This document shows, one piece after another, positions 1-8,193 of a stretch of DNA of 61,807 nucleotides (its first letter is position 1; every line of letters starts with the position of its first letter). The stretch is from a virus. Both the position numbers and the translations under genes were made by a program. The stretch lies in IMG/VR virus record IMGVR_UViG_3300042549_003657, positions 1-61,807 of that record; one strand, written 5' to 3'. The notes beneath the pieces were generated by a model. It worked only from the letters and a program-made list of their open reading frames with translations, was not told where the DNA came from and did not search any database.

Positions 1-2
1 AG

Positions 3-128
3 GAAACTGTCAGCGGTAAGTGGGTGTTTCCTAAGCCGTCGGATGCGGTGATGGTTGGTGTGGTTGGCTTTGTGGTTGAGCCGTTTGATCCTGCGTGGTT
101 TCCGCCAACACCACCGTTGACCTTATGA
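3..128 (+). CDS. C-terminal fragment of a virion-region protein (5' truncated)
   Basis: An open frame enters from the left edge and ends at TGA 126-128, leaving about 41 residues that end in ...FPPTPPLTL. Only the C-terminus is visible, so no family can be assigned. It lies immediately upstream of, and co-directional with, small virion-associated genes, so a structural or tail-appendage role is a guess. If the genome is circular it could belong to the gene cut at the right edge, but a simple end-to-end join puts the two pieces in different frames. Confidence 0.55.
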   Translation, partial: ETVSGKWVFPKPSDAVMVGVVGFVVEPFDPAWFPPTPPLTL

Positions 129-192
129 AGCACTCCTGCGCACAATCGGGTGGGGGAACATTTCTCCCAAATCTAGGTCAAGGATGGGCATA

Positions 193-465
193 ATGGCAAC
201 AAAACCTGTCTCATTAGCGGTCGGTCGAGGAGAAAAACTCCCGGTCAGCAAAGGCGCAGGTCTCACGGCCAAAGGTCGTGCGAAGTACAACGCGGCCACA
301 GGTTCCAACCTCAAAGCCCCCGCGCCCAATCCCAAGAGCAAGTCCGACGCTGCGCGCAGGAAATCGTTTTGCGCCCGCATGAGCGGGATGCCTGGGCCGA
401 TGAAAGACGAGCAAGGCCGTCCTACACGTAAAGCGGCGAGCCTCAAACGGTGGAATTGCAAATGA
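193..465 (+). CDS. Small conserved phage protein (DUF6321-like)
   Basis: This encodes a 90-residue basic protein with the pattern KPVSLAVGRGEKLPVSKGAG near the N-terminus and KSFCARMSGMPGPMKD in the second half. I associate this pattern with the DUF6321 family of small phage proteins; its function is unknown. An in-frame ATG at 184 exists, but AGGA at 181-184 lies 8 nt before the ATG at 193, so 193 is preferred. It opens a run of small co-directional genes and overlaps the next start by ATGA (462-465). The high Lys/Arg content suggests nucleic-acid or virion association, which is an inference. Confidence 0.8.
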   Translation: MATKPVSLAVGRGEKLPVSKGAGLTAKGRAKYNAATGSNLKAPAPNPKSKSDAARRKSFCARMSGMPGPMKDEQGRPTRKAASLKRWNCK

Positions 466-662
466 GTACGCATGTCGACGAAACCACAAAGCATGTGGTT
501 GATGTAGTTTCAGTTGTAACCGTTGTGGGGACACTCGTGGATAAACTACCTGCGATTGCTGCCATGTTTACAATTGTTTGGACAGTCATCCGCATTTGGG
601 AGACCGAGACTGTTCAGGCGGTTGTTCGCAGGCTTCGATCAAAAATTTGCTCGAAAGAGTAG
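462..662 (+). CDS. Putative holin (small membrane protein)
   Basis: This 66-residue protein has a short charged N-terminus, a hydrophobic stretch from about residue 10 to 45 that can form one or two membrane helices around an Asp-Lys-Leu-Pro turn, and a basic C-terminal tail. Size, topology and the IVWTVIRIWET pattern resemble small phage holins, which permeabilise the inner membrane for lysozyme release. The start ATG overlaps the upstream stop (ATGA), suggesting translational coupling. The lysozyme gene is about 7.5 kb away, and two other holin candidates lie next to it, so the assignment is tentative. Confidence 0.6.
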   Translation: MSTHVDETTKHVVDVVSVVTVVGTLVDKLPAIAAMFTIVWTVIRIWETETVQAVVRRLRSKICSKE

Positions 663-671
663 GAGAAGCAA

Positions 672-992
672 ATGCCTTCTTCATCAACTAAGCAACACAA
701 ATTCATGGCGGCCATCGCGCACAGCCCCGAATTCGCAAAGAAGGCGGGTGTCCCGATGTCTGTTGGTAAAGATTTCGTCAATGCCGATAAGGCACAGAAA
801 GGCACTACTATGGCTACCAAAGGAAAAATGCCCCCCTTCATGGGTAAAGAGTCCAAGGCTGAAGAAGCCAAGGAAATGAAGATGATGAAGAAAAAGCCTG
901 CTGCCAAGTACGCTCGTGGCGGTGGCATCGAGATCAAGGGCAAGACCAAAGGCAAGATGGTCACGATGGCCAGCGGCGGGCGCTGCAAGTAA
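672..992 (+). CDS. Small Lys-rich conserved phage protein
   Basis: This is a 106-residue, very basic protein. Residues 1-40 (KQHKFMAAIAHSPEFAKKAG) look helical. The C-terminus carries a Gly/Lys segment, GGGIEIKGKTKGKMVTM, whose GxxxKGK pattern recurs at the end of the 66-aa protein at 3152-3352. GGAGAAGC lies just before the ATG. No enzymatic motif is visible. The position among virion genes suggests a minor virion or DNA-associated protein. Confidence 0.75.
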   Translation: MPSSSTKQHKFMAAIAHSPEFAKKAGVPMSVGKDFVNADKAQKGTTMATKGKMPPFMGKESKAEEAKEMKMMKKKPAAKYARGGGIEIKGKTKGKMVTMASGGRCK

Positions 993-994
993 TC

Positions 995-1237
995 ATGCGT
1001 GCGTCTAGGGGCATGGGGGCTATCGCCCCCAGCAAGATGCCGAAGGCAAAGAAGATCACCCGAACGGATTCTCCCGAGTCGGTGGATTCCTACGCTCAAG
1101 GCGGTCTCTACGAGAACATCAATGCAAAGCGCAAGCGCATTGCGGCGGGTTCTGGTGAGAAGATGCGCAAGCCCGGCACCCCTGGCGCGCCTACCGCAGC
1201 CGCGTTCAAGCAGTCTGCAAAAACCGCAAAGAGATAA
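995..1237 (+). CDS. Small basic conserved phage protein
   Basis: This encodes 80 residues starting MRASRGMGAIAPSKMPKAKK. A YAQGGLYENINAKRKRI segment sits mid-protein, and the C-terminus is a basic PGTPGAPTAAAFKQSAKTAKR tail. It belongs to a recurrent family of short phage proteins found beside adaptor genes; no function is known to me. It starts 2 nt after the previous stop and ends 2 nt before the homing endonuclease start. That is the ancestral junction into which the endonuclease gene seems to have been inserted. Confidence 0.72.
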   Translation: MRASRGMGAIAPSKMPKAKKITRTDSPESVDSYAQGGLYENINAKRKRIAAGSGEKMRKPGTPGAPTAAAFKQSAKTAKR

Positions 1238-1239
1238 GC

Positions 1240-1896
1240 ATGGCAACCTCCGGCAAAAGTATTTCGCAGACTCGGTACGAAGCGCTTGTTGCAAAAGCAA
1301 AAGCCCGTACCGACGCGGGTACGTATGTCGAAGCGCACCACATTCTCCCCCGTAGCATGGGGGGAGCCGATACAGCAGATAACCTTGTACGCCTGACGGC
1401 GCGAGAGCATTTTCTAGCGCACTGGCTTTTGTATCGCATCTACAAGACTCCCGCAATGGCGCGATCGTTTAAGCTGATGGTCAACGATCAAGCACGCCGC
1501 CGAGGGCGAGACTACGCTGCCGCGCGAGAGATAATGGCGCAGGACATGCGGGGGGATCGGAATGTGTCCAGGCGTCCTGAAGTCCGAAAAAAGCTACGAG
1601 AACACTGCTACAGCGCATTTGCTGGGAAGAAGCGCCCTGAACATGCGGCGTTAATGCGCGAGAAAGGGTTGATACGCGGGGACAAAAACCCTGGGTATGG
1701 TAAAGGTTCGCTACAAGCGGGGGCGCTAAACCATATGGCGCGGAAAGTGGTCGGCCTGCACCCTTGGTACGGAGTATTTGTTTGGGAGACTGCGACGGCC
1801 GCTGCACAACAGCTTGACGTATCATTACAAGCGGTTGCACAAGCTGTTCGGCGAAGCGCTCGGTCTAAAGGTTGGCGTTTGGAGTACGTAAAATGA
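1240..1896 (+). CDS. HNH homing endonuclease (free-standing)
   Basis: This 218-residue protein has an HNH nuclease core at residues 30-62: YVEAHHILPRSMGG (H33/H34), N48 in ADNLVRL, and H57/H61 in EHFLAHW. Two DNA-binding elements follow: a NUMOD3-like motif (GKKRPEHAALMREKG, about 128-142) and a C-terminal helix-turn-helix of NUMOD1 type ending KGWRLEYV. This is the classic architecture of phage free-standing homing endonucleases. Its stop overlaps the next start (ATGA at 1893), so it has been inserted precisely and is translationally coupled to the adaptor-like gene. It probably promotes its own spread into related phages. Confidence 0.92.
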   Translation: MATSGKSISQTRYEALVAKAKARTDAGTYVEAHHILPRSMGGADTADNLVRLTAREHFLAHWLLYRIYKTPAMARSFKLMVNDQARRRGRDYAAAREIMAQDMRGDRNVSRRPEVRKKLREHCYSAFAGKKRPEHAALMREKGLIRGDKNPGYGKGSLQAGALNHMARKVVGLHPWYGVFVWETATAAAQQLDVSLQAVAQAVRRSARSKGWRLEYVK

Positions 1897-2591
1897 CGAC
1901 ATCGGGTACGACGACGTTCAACTTAGATTTAACGGAAATCATCGAAGAAGCGTTCGAGCGATGCGGTTCTGAAGCCAGATCGGGATATGACCTGAGAACG
2001 GCGCGCCGTTCTCTAAATCTCCTATTTGCAGACTTCGCCAATCGTGGCGTGAATATGTGGACGATCGAGCAGGGCTCCCAAGTCCTGACTCCTGGTACAG
2101 CCACCTACACGTTGCCAGCAGATACTGTGGACTTGTTAGAGCATGTGATCCGTACAGGGGCAGGCGTAGCATCTACGCAAGCCGACCTGACAATCACGCG
2201 GATCAGCGTCTCCACCTACGCCACCGTGCCTAACAAGCTCCAGCAAGCTCGACCCATCCAGGTCTACATCAACCGGCAGGCTACGCCTACCTTCACTGTG
2301 TGGCCCGTGCCCGATGACAGCCAGACCTACACGTTCGTGTACTGGCGGTTGCGTCGTCTGCAAGACGCTGGTGATGGGGTGAATACGATGGACGTGCCGT
2401 TCAGGTTCTTGCCCTCGATGGTGGCCGGTCTTGCGTACTACTTAGCGCTGAAGGTTCCTGGCGGGGCAGAGCGTTTGCCTATCCTCAAGGCGCAGTACGA
2501 CGAAGCGTGGGAATTGGCAAGTTCGGAAGACCGTGAAAAGGCCGCAGTTCGCTTTGTGCCACGACAGCAGTTCATAGGTGGCGGCTTCTAA
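1893..2591 (+). CDS. Head-tail adaptor-like virion protein
   Basis: This encodes 232 residues starting MTTSGTTTFNLDLTEIIEE. An upstream in-frame start exists at 1872, but GGAG at 1881-1884 is 8 nt before the ATG at 1893, and the N-terminus starting there is the one typical of the family. The helical N-terminal half (EEAFERCGSEARSGYDLRTA) followed by a beta-rich TLPADTVDLLEHV region resembles adaptor/connector proteins of short-tailed phages that bind under the portal. It is followed by a 1-nt overlap (TAATG) with the Cys-motif gene. A P22 gp4-type role is inferred, not shown. Confidence 0.68.
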   Translation: MTTSGTTTFNLDLTEIIEEAFERCGSEARSGYDLRTARRSLNLLFADFANRGVNMWTIEQGSQVLTPGTATYTLPADTVDLLEHVIRTGAGVASTQADLTITRISVSTYATVPNKLQQARPIQVYINRQATPTFTVWPVPDDSQTYTFVYWRLRRLQDAGDGVNTMDVPFRFLPSMVAGLAYYLALKVPGGAERLPILKAQYDEAWELASSEDREKAAVRFVPRQQFIGGGF

Positions 2592-2980
2592 TGGGGAATC
2601 GGTTTTCCTCGGGCAAGAACTCGATCGCCGAGTGCGATCGGTGCGCATTCCGCTTCAAGCTAAAACTGTTGAGAAGTCTGGTTGTTAAGACCAAGAACAT
2701 CAACATGTTGGTCTGCCGCTCGTGTTATGACCCAGATCATCCGCAGTTGCAGTTGGGGATGTACCCTGTAGATGATCCGCAAGGGGTTCGCAACCCTCGT
2801 CCTGATAGAAGCTACGTCACATCCGGCGTGCTCAGCAACGGTCTCATTGGTGAAGGCAGCCGCATTTTCCAGTGGGGCTGGGCACCAGTCGGTGGCGGCA
2901 ACAGCGCTATCAGCGGCAATACGGCTAATTCCTTGGTTGGTCAAGGAATTGTTGGTACAGTCTCAGTAATCACTACGTGA
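2591..2980 (+). CDS. Zinc-ribbon-like conserved virion-region protein
   Basis: This 129-residue protein has an N-terminal Cys pair (ECDRCAFRFKLK) and a second pair (MLVCRSCYDPDHPQ) about 28 residues on, consistent with a structural zinc site. A conserved LGMYPVDDPQGVRNPRPD segment follows, then a Gly/Ser-rich tail. It overlaps the preceding gene by one base (TAATG). It recurs in phages between the adaptor genes. Function is unknown; a head-completion role is a guess from position. Confidence 0.75.
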   Translation: MGNRFSSGKNSIAECDRCAFRFKLKLLRSLVVKTKNINMLVCRSCYDPDHPQLQLGMYPVDDPQGVRNPRPDRSYVTSGVLSNGLIGEGSRIFQWGWAPVGGGNSAISGNTANSLVGQGIVGTVSVITT

Positions 2981-2991
2981 AGGAGCCAGTC

Positions 2992-3150
2992 ATGGCAACT
3001 ACTAAACAGCCCTCCGCAAGATCCGGCGACAAGATGGCCCCGCAAGATGGTGGCGTAAAGCGCAGCGGAAACACGGGCAAGAGCAACATGGACATGCTCA
3101 AGATGGGACGCGGTTTGGCGAAAGTCGCAGCTCAGAAACGCGGAGGCTGA
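2992..3150 (+). CDS. 52-aa basic small phage protein
   Basis: This short ORF reads MATTKQPSARSGDKMAP... and ends ...GRGLAKVAAQKRGG. It is strongly basic and rich in Gly/Lys/Ser. AAGGAG lies about 7 nt before the ATG, and the TGA stop is followed one base later by the next gene's ATG. Its tight fit between two convincing genes and good ribosome binding site support it as real. It resembles the other small basic proteins in this cluster; function is unknown. Confidence 0.68.
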   Translation: MATTKQPSARSGDKMAPQDGGVKRSGNTGKSNMDMLKMGRGLAKVAAQKRGG

Positions 3151-3151
3151 T

Positions 3152-3352
3152 ATGGCCACCTACCGTACCCCTAAAGCATCAACCCCTGCGGTTGTTGAGA
3201 ACAAGCCCGTCAAGCAAGTCTTGCGGGATACGCCAATTTCCGTTGCGAGCAACCGAAGCGCTGAGTACAAAGCCACCAAGACTGATGGCATTCAGATTCG
3301 CGGATGCGGCGCAGCCACCAAAGGCAAGATGGCACGCGGCCCTATGGCTTGA
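3152..3352 (+). CDS. Small basic protein with C-terminal GxxxKGKMxRG motif
   Basis: This encodes 66 residues starting MATYRTPKASTPAVVENKP and ending RGCGAATKGKMARGPMA. The terminal Gly-Lys motif recalls the end of the 106-aa protein at 672-992. It fits tightly between its neighbours (1 nt before, 6 nt after). There are no catalytic motifs. The recurrence suggests a shared binding or virion-incorporation tag, which is inference only. Confidence 0.7.
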   Translation: MATYRTPKASTPAVVENKPVKQVLRDTPISVASNRSAEYKATKTDGIQIRGCGAATKGKMARGPMA

Positions 3353-3358
3353 TAACCT

Positions 3359-4015
3359 ATGAACTACGCTACGCTGTCTGCGACCATTAGTAGCTATTTG
3401 CAGAACTACGAGACAGACTTCGTAGCGAACATTCCTACGTTTGTTAGACAAGCGGAACAGCGCATCTACAACTCGGTGCAGTTCCCTTCGCTGCGTAAGT
3501 ATTTTTCGGGCAATCTGACGGGCGGGAGTCCGTACCTCAATGCGCCGAATGACTTCTTGGCGCCCTACGCGCTTGCTGTTGTGGATGACACTGGTCGGTA
3601 TAACTTCCTGCTCAACAAGGACGTTAACTTCATTCGTGAGGCTTACCCGACGGTATCAAGCACGGGGCTGCCGAAGTACTACGCGCTGTACGGGCCACAG
3701 ACCGTGGCCACTACGGAGTTGCAGTTGATCATTGGCCCGACACCGACCTCGGCCTACGCCATCGAGCTTAACTACTTCTTCTACCCAGATTCGATCGTCA
3801 CGGCCTCTACAACGTGGCTTGGGGATAACTTCGACACGGTGCTGCTGTACGGATGTCTGGTCGAAGCGTACACGTTCCTCAAGGGTGAGGCTGACTTGCT
3901 GGCGCTCTACGACGGCAAGTACAAGGAAGCTCTGGCATTGGCCAAACGCCTGGGGGACGGTATGGAGCGTCAAGACGCCTACCGTTCTGGGCAGTATCGA
4001 CAGCCGGTAAACTGA
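3359..4015 (+). CDS. Phage adaptor protein (T7 gp11 / SU10 adaptor-like)
   Basis: This 218-residue protein starts MNYATLSATISSYLQNYETD. An amphipathic helical N-terminus with FVRQAEQRIYNSVQFPSLRK is followed by beta segments and a helical C-terminus (LLYGCLVEAYTFLKGE, then KYKEALALAKRLGDGM). This helix-beta-helix layout and sequence match the adaptor family of short-tailed phages, which forms a ring joining the portal to the tail nozzle. The next gene starts 1 nt after its stop. It is one of the better arguments for a podovirus-type tail. Confidence 0.8.
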   Translation: MNYATLSATISSYLQNYETDFVANIPTFVRQAEQRIYNSVQFPSLRKYFSGNLTGGSPYLNAPNDFLAPYALAVVDDTGRYNFLLNKDVNFIREAYPTVSSTGLPKYYALYGPQTVATTELQLIIGPTPTSAYAIELNYFFYPDSIVTASTTWLGDNFDTVLLYGCLVEAYTFLKGEADLLALYDGKYKEALALAKRLGDGMERQDAYRSGQYRQPVN

Positions 4016-4016
4016 C

Positions 4017-4433
4017 ATGGCGCTTACGCAAACCCTCGTCACCAGCTTCAAAAAAGAGAGCTGGCAAGCCATTCACAACCTGGAAACAGACGTCCTCAAG
4101 ATCGCCTTGTATACGGGCGCGGCCACACTTAGTGCGAGCACAACGGCGTACACCGTGACGGGCGAGACGACAGGGCCTGGATACACCGCAGGCGGCAATA
4201 CGCTGACAGGAGTTACGCTCACGACGGACGGGACAACCGCCTACGTTGACTTTGCGGATACGGCCTGGACTGGGGCTAACTTCACGGCTCGCGGCGCGCT
4301 GATTTACAACTCCAGCAAGGCCAACCGCGCAATTGCCGTTCTGGACTTCGGCGCCGACAAGACCGCGATCAACACATTCACGATTCAGATGCCGGCAAAC
4401 GGTGCTAGTACGGCGCTGTTGCGGTTTGCTTAA
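4017..4433 (+). CDS. Conserved virion structural protein (beta-rich)
   Basis: This encodes 138 residues with N-terminal TLVTSFKKESWQAIHNLETD, then ALYTGAATLSASTTAY and a beta-strand-rich body ending in TIQMPANGASTALLRFA. The same pattern is common in tail-fibre-proximal genes of aquatic phages. The position between adaptor and tail fibre suggests a tail or fibre-attachment component. No enzymatic motifs are visible. Confidence 0.72.
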   Translation: MALTQTLVTSFKKESWQAIHNLETDVLKIALYTGAATLSASTTAYTVTGETTGPGYTAGGNTLTGVTLTTDGTTAYVDFADTAWTGANFTARGALIYNSSKANRAIAVLDFGADKTAINTFTIQMPANGASTALLRFA

Positions 4434-4466
4434 TAAGCCTGCGTACCGGGCACACAAGGAGGCGTC

Positions 4467-7091
4467 ATGCCTAGTTCATACACACCATCGCTACGCTTGA
4501 CGCTGCCCGTTACGGGCGAGCTTGCCGGTTCCTGGGGGTCTACGGTCAACACGGGTGTGACGTCTCTGGCTGAAGCGGCGATTGCGGGCACTTCTGCGGT
4601 GGCCATGACAGACGCCAACTACACGTTGACTGTCGCTAACGGCACGACCGACCAAGCTCGGAACATGTTCATCACGCTGACGGGCACTCTGACGGTCTCG
4701 CGCAACGTGATCTGCCCCTCGGTGTCTAAGCTGTATGTGGTGACGAACAGCACGACGGGTAGCCAGTCGATCGTCTTTAAGACTGCGGCGGGCTCAGGCA
4801 TTACGGTCGGTAATGGGCAGCGCAAGATGTTGTACTGCGACGGCACGAACGTGCTGGATGCAACGACGGGCTTCACGTCTCTGCTGTTTGATGCGGGCTC
4901 GGTCAGCGCTCCTTCGATTTCGTTCGTCGGCAACACAACTACAGGTTTCTGGCTTCCGACTACGTCTACCGTTGCCTTGAGCACTGCGGGCGTTGAGCGC
5001 CTTCGTGTAACGTCTGCCGGTAGGCTTGGGATTGCTACGACAGCACCTGCGCAATTGCTGCATGTTGCCGAAGTTCCTGCAGGTTCCGGGATACGTGTTA
5101 GCGGCCCATCTGGCGACAACGCTTGGGGCGGCGGTATCGAGCTCTATTCCAACAACGCGACGACGGTCACTAGCTCTATCCTTGCTTCGTCGGGTGGCAT
5201 GCTGTTCACCTACGGCGGCTCCGAACAAATGCGCCTGACCTCCACAGGACTGGGTATTGGGACGAGTTCGCCCCGAGGGTTGCTTGATCTCAACACAACT
5301 CGTGGCGTCAAGGCCTACTTTGGTACGGCTGGAACGCTTGGTGAAACACAGCAGAACGCTGGCGATTACGTTGCCAACAACCTGTTTGTCTCGGCGGAGT
5401 CTGCCGGGACAATGACCTACACCAAGACAACCAACGACAACGGCAACGCAATCATCCAAGACTTCAGCCGTGGCATTACGTTCTACACGGGCGTAACAGG
5501 GGCAAACACAACCACGGGTACGCTGAACACCTTTGAGTGGATGCGCCTCGACTCCTCCGGCAACCTTGGGATTGGTACGACTTCGCCGGGAGCGAAGCTG
5601 GATGTAACAGGAACTGCTGCAATCTCTGGTGCTGTCACCTTGTCCGGCGGCACAGCCAACGGCGTGGCCTACCTCAACGGCAGCAAAGTCCTGACCACTG
5701 GGTCTGCGCTGACGTTTGATGGGACGAATTTAGCAACTACTGGCACATCAACGGGTCTTCGTCTAATTGCATCGTCTACTGACGCCGGAGGATCAGTTCT
5801 TCAGGTAGACACCACGGCAACCGCCTATGGTCGTGTCGGCGGCTCTACGACGATGGGCTATGTCGCTGGTACGCAGTCGCTTTGGACGATTGGCGGCTCC
5901 GAACAAATGCGCCTGACCTCCACAGGACTGGGTATTGGGACGAGTTCGCCGGGGGCGAGGTTGGATGTTGTTGGCTCTATAAGGGCGCTTGTAAACACTG
6001 GCTACAACTCATCTTCTGATGTTCGCTTTGATATTGGTGCAAGTAATTCTGACAGTGTTAATTCTTCCGCGACGTATGCGTGGAGAGTTCAAACCTCAGG
6101 CGATGCTAACGGACAGTCTTTAACTTTTAGCTCGTATAGGCGCGGTGACACAATGCTCGAACGCGCCCGCATCGACTCCTCCGGCAACCTCGGTCTGGGG
6201 GTGACGCCGAGTGCGTGGGATAGCACATACAAAGCGTTCCAAACCACATACGGTAGTCTTACTGGCGCATCTACAAGTATTCGTCTTTCTGGCAATGCGT
6301 ATGTAGCAGCAGGCACAGGTTCCACATACACCGCAACGGGAGCGGCCACAACTTACATTCAAACCGCTGGACAACACCAGTGGTACACCGCCCCCTCCGG
6401 CACCGCAGGCAACGCGATCAGCTTCACGCAGGCGATGACGCTGGATGCGAGTGGGACGCTGACCGTCAAGGGAATCGGGAGTGGTAACGGCAACCTGATC
6501 TTTGACGACCCCGGCACGGCGATTGTGTCGGCTCAGGGCACGGGAGCGTCATTTTTGACGCTAAACGGTAGAAACGCCATCACGTTTACTACTGGCGGCA
6601 CCCCGGCAGGGACCGAGCGCATGCGCCTCGACTCCTCCGGCAACCTCGGTTTGGGGGTGACGCCGAGTGCTTGGAGTGCCGCAGGCGGCATTGATTTCCC
6701 CGGTGGCGGAGGCGTTGGTAACTGGGGTCTTTCTGGTAATGCGACATGGCTGAACAGTAACACCTACTACGCCAGTGGTAGCTACAGATACAAAGACACA
6801 AACACCGCCGCGCAATACATTGTTGGCAACGGTCAACACCAGTGGTTGACCGCCCCCTCCGGCACCGCAGGCAACGCGATCAGCTTCACGCAGGCGATGA
6901 CGCTGGATGCCTCCGGCAACCTCTTAGTCGGTGTAACCGCAGCAGGGACTACGGCCGCCAAAGTCATCGGCATGGCCAACGCAACGGCCCCAACAACGAG
7001 CCCAGCGGGTATGGGTCAGCTCTACGTTGAAGGCGGCGCTCTCAAGTTCCGAGGCTCATCGGGCACCGTCACAACCATTGCTCCGGCTTAA
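4467..7091 (+). CDS. Tail fibre / appendage protein with repeated modules
   Basis: This 874-residue protein starts [20 protein letters not shown], typical of fibre N-termini. It contains many copies of an M-R-L-(D/T)-S-(S/T)-G-x-L-G-(I/L)-G element (near residues 176, 253, 351, 473, 571, 715), a repeat found in phage fibres and adhesins. Two exact DNA duplications are present (see repeats). The C-terminus, [20 protein letters not shown], is a common fibre ending. No S74 auto-cleaving chaperone or lyase motif is visible. AAGGAGGCGTC precedes the ATG. It probably mediates host adsorption. Confidence 0.85.
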   Translation: MPSSYTPSLRLTLPVTGELAGSWGSTVNTGVTSLAEAAIAGTSAVAMTDANYTLTVANGTTDQARNMFITLTGTLTVSRNVICPSVSKLYVVTNSTTGSQSIVFKTAAGSGITVGNGQRKMLYCDGTNVLDATTGFTSLLFDAGSVSAPSISFVGNTTTGFWLPTTSTVALSTAGVERLRVTSAGRLGIATTAPAQLLHVAEVPAGSGIRVSGPSGDNAWGGGIELYSNNATTVTSSILASSGGMLFTYGGSEQMRLTSTGLGIGTSSPRGLLDLNTTRGVKAYFGTAGTLGETQQNAGDYVANNLFVSAESAGTMTYTKTTNDNGNAIIQDFSRGITFYTGVTGANTTTGTLNTFEWMRLDSSGNLGIGTTSPGAKLDVTGTAAISGAVTLSGGTANGVAYLNGSKVLTTGSALTFDGTNLATTGTSTGLRLIASSTDAGGSVLQVDTTATAYGRVGGSTTMGYVAGTQSLWTIGGSEQMRLTSTGLGIGTSSPGARLDVVGSIRALVNTGYNSSSDVRFDIGASNSDSVNSSATYAWRVQTSGDANGQSLTFSSYRRGDTMLERARIDSSGNLGLGVTPSAWDSTYKAFQTTYGSLTGASTSIRLSGNAYVAAGTGSTYTATGAATTYIQTAGQHQWYTAPSGTAGNAISFTQAMTLDASGTLTVKGIGSGNGNLIFDDPGTAIVSAQGTGASFLTLNGRNAITFTTGGTPAGTERMRLDSSGNLGLGVTPSAWSAAGGIDFPGGGGVGNWGLSGNATWLNSNTYYASGSYRYKDTNTAAQYIVGNGQHQWLTAPSGTAGNAISFTQAMTLDASGNLLVGVTAAGTTAAKVIGMANATAPTTSPAGMGQLYVEGGALKFRGSSGTVTTIAPA
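5214..5272 (+). repeat. 59-bp direct repeat in tail fibre gene, copy 1
   Basis: This segment is identical, by eye, to 5892-5950 and encodes the [20 protein letters not shown] module. The nucleotide identity, including synonymous positions, points to recent duplication or gene conversion within the fibre gene. Confidence 0.85.
5892..5950 (+). repeat. 59-bp direct repeat in tail fibre gene, copy 2
   Basis: This is the second copy of the 59-bp module at 5214-5272, 678 bp downstream (226 codons, so in frame). Recombination between copies would delete or duplicate whole in-frame fibre segments. Confidence 0.85.
6387..6448 (+). repeat. 62-bp direct repeat in tail fibre gene, copy 1
   Basis: This segment encodes [20 protein letters not shown] and matches 6849-6910 base for base. 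A shared flanking CAACACCAGTGG extends the similarity upstream. It marks a second duplicated module of the fibre. Confidence 0.85.
6849..6910 (+). repeat. 62-bp direct repeat in tail fibre gene, copy 2
   Basis: This is the second copy of the 62-bp module, 462 bp (154 codons) downstream of the first and in the same reading frame. Confidence 0.85.
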
Positions 7092-7100
7092 GGAACACGC

Positions 7101-7346
7101 ATGAACCTCCCACAACCCCCACAACTCCCCCAAGACAAAGCCAACCACCTGATCTACGGGTTGGTGATCTTCATCCTCGTGCATTTTTTCTTCGGCGTGG
7201 TTGCGGGCTTGCTGGCGGGCACCGTGGCGGCTGTGGCTAAAGAGGTCTACGACAAGGTATCAAACAAGGGCAACCCAGAACTGCTGGACGCTTTGGCGAC
7301 AATTGCAGGCGCCGTCCTCGGCGCTCTTGCAACCGCACGGATTTAA
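7101..7346 (+). CDS. Small two-TM membrane protein, lysis-associated (holin candidate)
   Basis: This 81-residue protein has a Pro-rich N-terminus (NLPQPPQLPQDKANHLIYGL), a first hydrophobic helix (about 20-45, VIFILVHFFFGVVAGLLAG), a charged loop (AKEVYDKVSNKGNPE) and a second hydrophobic helix (LLDALATIAGAVLGALA). Two helices with a charged loop fit class II holins. It lies about 800 bp upstream of the lysozyme gene in the same operon. Three holin-like proteins in one genome mean one may act as antiholin or pinholin. Confidence 0.6.
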   Translation: MNLPQPPQLPQDKANHLIYGLVIFILVHFFFGVVAGLLAGTVAAVAKEVYDKVSNKGNPELLDALATIAGAVLGALATARI

Positions 7347-7357
7347 CGAAGGCACCT

Positions 7358-7717
7358 ATGGGTCACGAAATCATCGCCATCCTCTTCCTCTCGCGGGACA
7401 TCGCGCACCGGGAACACTTAAGGACAACGTCCTACGCTGCGCACATCGCGCTGCAAGAGTTCTATGAGGGCATCATCGAGGCCGCCGATAGGCTGGCAGA
7501 AGTCTGCCAAGTTCGTCACGGGATGATGAAGCCCATTCCATATCTGGAGCCTGAAGGCGAGCCCAACGTGGCCGACGAACTTGAGTACCAGATGGGCGAG
7601 ATCGAGAGCGCTCGGTACAAAGCCTTCGACAAGACCGACACGCCGATCCAGAACATTGTGGACGAGCTCGTGGCCCTGTACCTGCACACGCTCTTCAAAC
7701 TCCGCCGGTTTAAGTAG
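7358..7717 (+). CDS. Ferritin/Dps-like small helical protein (DUF5856-like)
   Basis: This 119-residue, predominantly helical protein contains FLSRDIAHREHLRTTSYAAH, LQEFYEGIIEAADRLAEV and a C-terminal NIVDELVALYLHTLFKL helix. His/Glu spacing and helix pattern recall Dps/ferritin-like phage proteins of the DUF5856 type. Without a structure comparison I cannot say whether the metal site is intact. It sits between two membrane-protein genes of the lysis cassette. Role unknown. Confidence 0.62.
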   Translation: MGHEIIAILFLSRDIAHREHLRTTSYAAHIALQEFYEGIIEAADRLAEVCQVRHGMMKPIPYLEPEGEPNVADELEYQMGEIESARYKAFDKTDTPIQNIVDELVALYLHTLFKLRRFK

Positions 7718-7725
7718 GAGGCCCT

Positions 7726-8193
7726 ATGCTCAGTGCCCTGATTTCATTCCTTGGCGGCTCAGTTTTTCGCATGCTGTGGGGCGAAATCTCGTCCTTCATC
7801 AACAAGCGCCAAGACAACGCACACGAGTTGGAAATGCTGCGCTTGCAAAGCGATATCGACGACCGCGCTCACGCACGCAACCAAGAGACGTTGCAACTGC
7901 AAGCCCAGCTTGGCATCAAAGTCATCGAAGCGCAGTCCCAGGCGATGGTGGATAAAACCGATGCTGATGCGTTTGGCGCGGCGATGGCCCGTGCTTTTGC
8001 ACCGACCGGCTACTCTGTAGTGGACATCTGGAACGGCGTTGTGCGGCCCGCAGCCGCTACGATCGCGCTGACCCTGTGGGTGTGTAAGCTGGTCTCACAG
8101 AACTTCCAGATGGGTGACTGGGACATGGAGCTGGTAGGCGCCATCCTCGGGTTCTTCTTCGCTGACCGGAGCTTGGGAAAACGTGGAAAATGA
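7726..8193 (+). CDS. Putative holin (GTA holin 3TM-like)
   Basis: This 155-residue protein has a short hydrophobic N-terminus (MLSALISFLGGSVFRMLWG), a long charged helical region (about 25-90), then hydrophobic helices (GVVRPAAATIALTLWVCKLV, and VGAILGFFFADRSLGKRGK at the end). The WNGVVRPAAA and GFFFADRSLGKR signatures match the GTA_holin_3TM family. AGGAGG precedes the ATG. It overlaps the downstream lysozyme GTG start by 11 nt, consistent with a coupled lysis cassette. Confidence 0.75.
   Translation: MLSALISFLGGSVFRMLWGEISSFINKRQDNAHELEMLRLQSDIDDRAHARNQETLQLQAQLGIKVIEAQSQAMVDKTDADAFGAAMARAFAPTGYSVVDIWNGVVRPAAATIALTLWVCKLVSQNFQMGDWDMELVGAILGFFFADRSLGKRGK

Noticed and set aside
614-1456. 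280-codon open frame on the minus strand
   Set aside because: Antisense to three tightly packed small genes and the HNH gene; low-quality Arg/Cys-rich translation.
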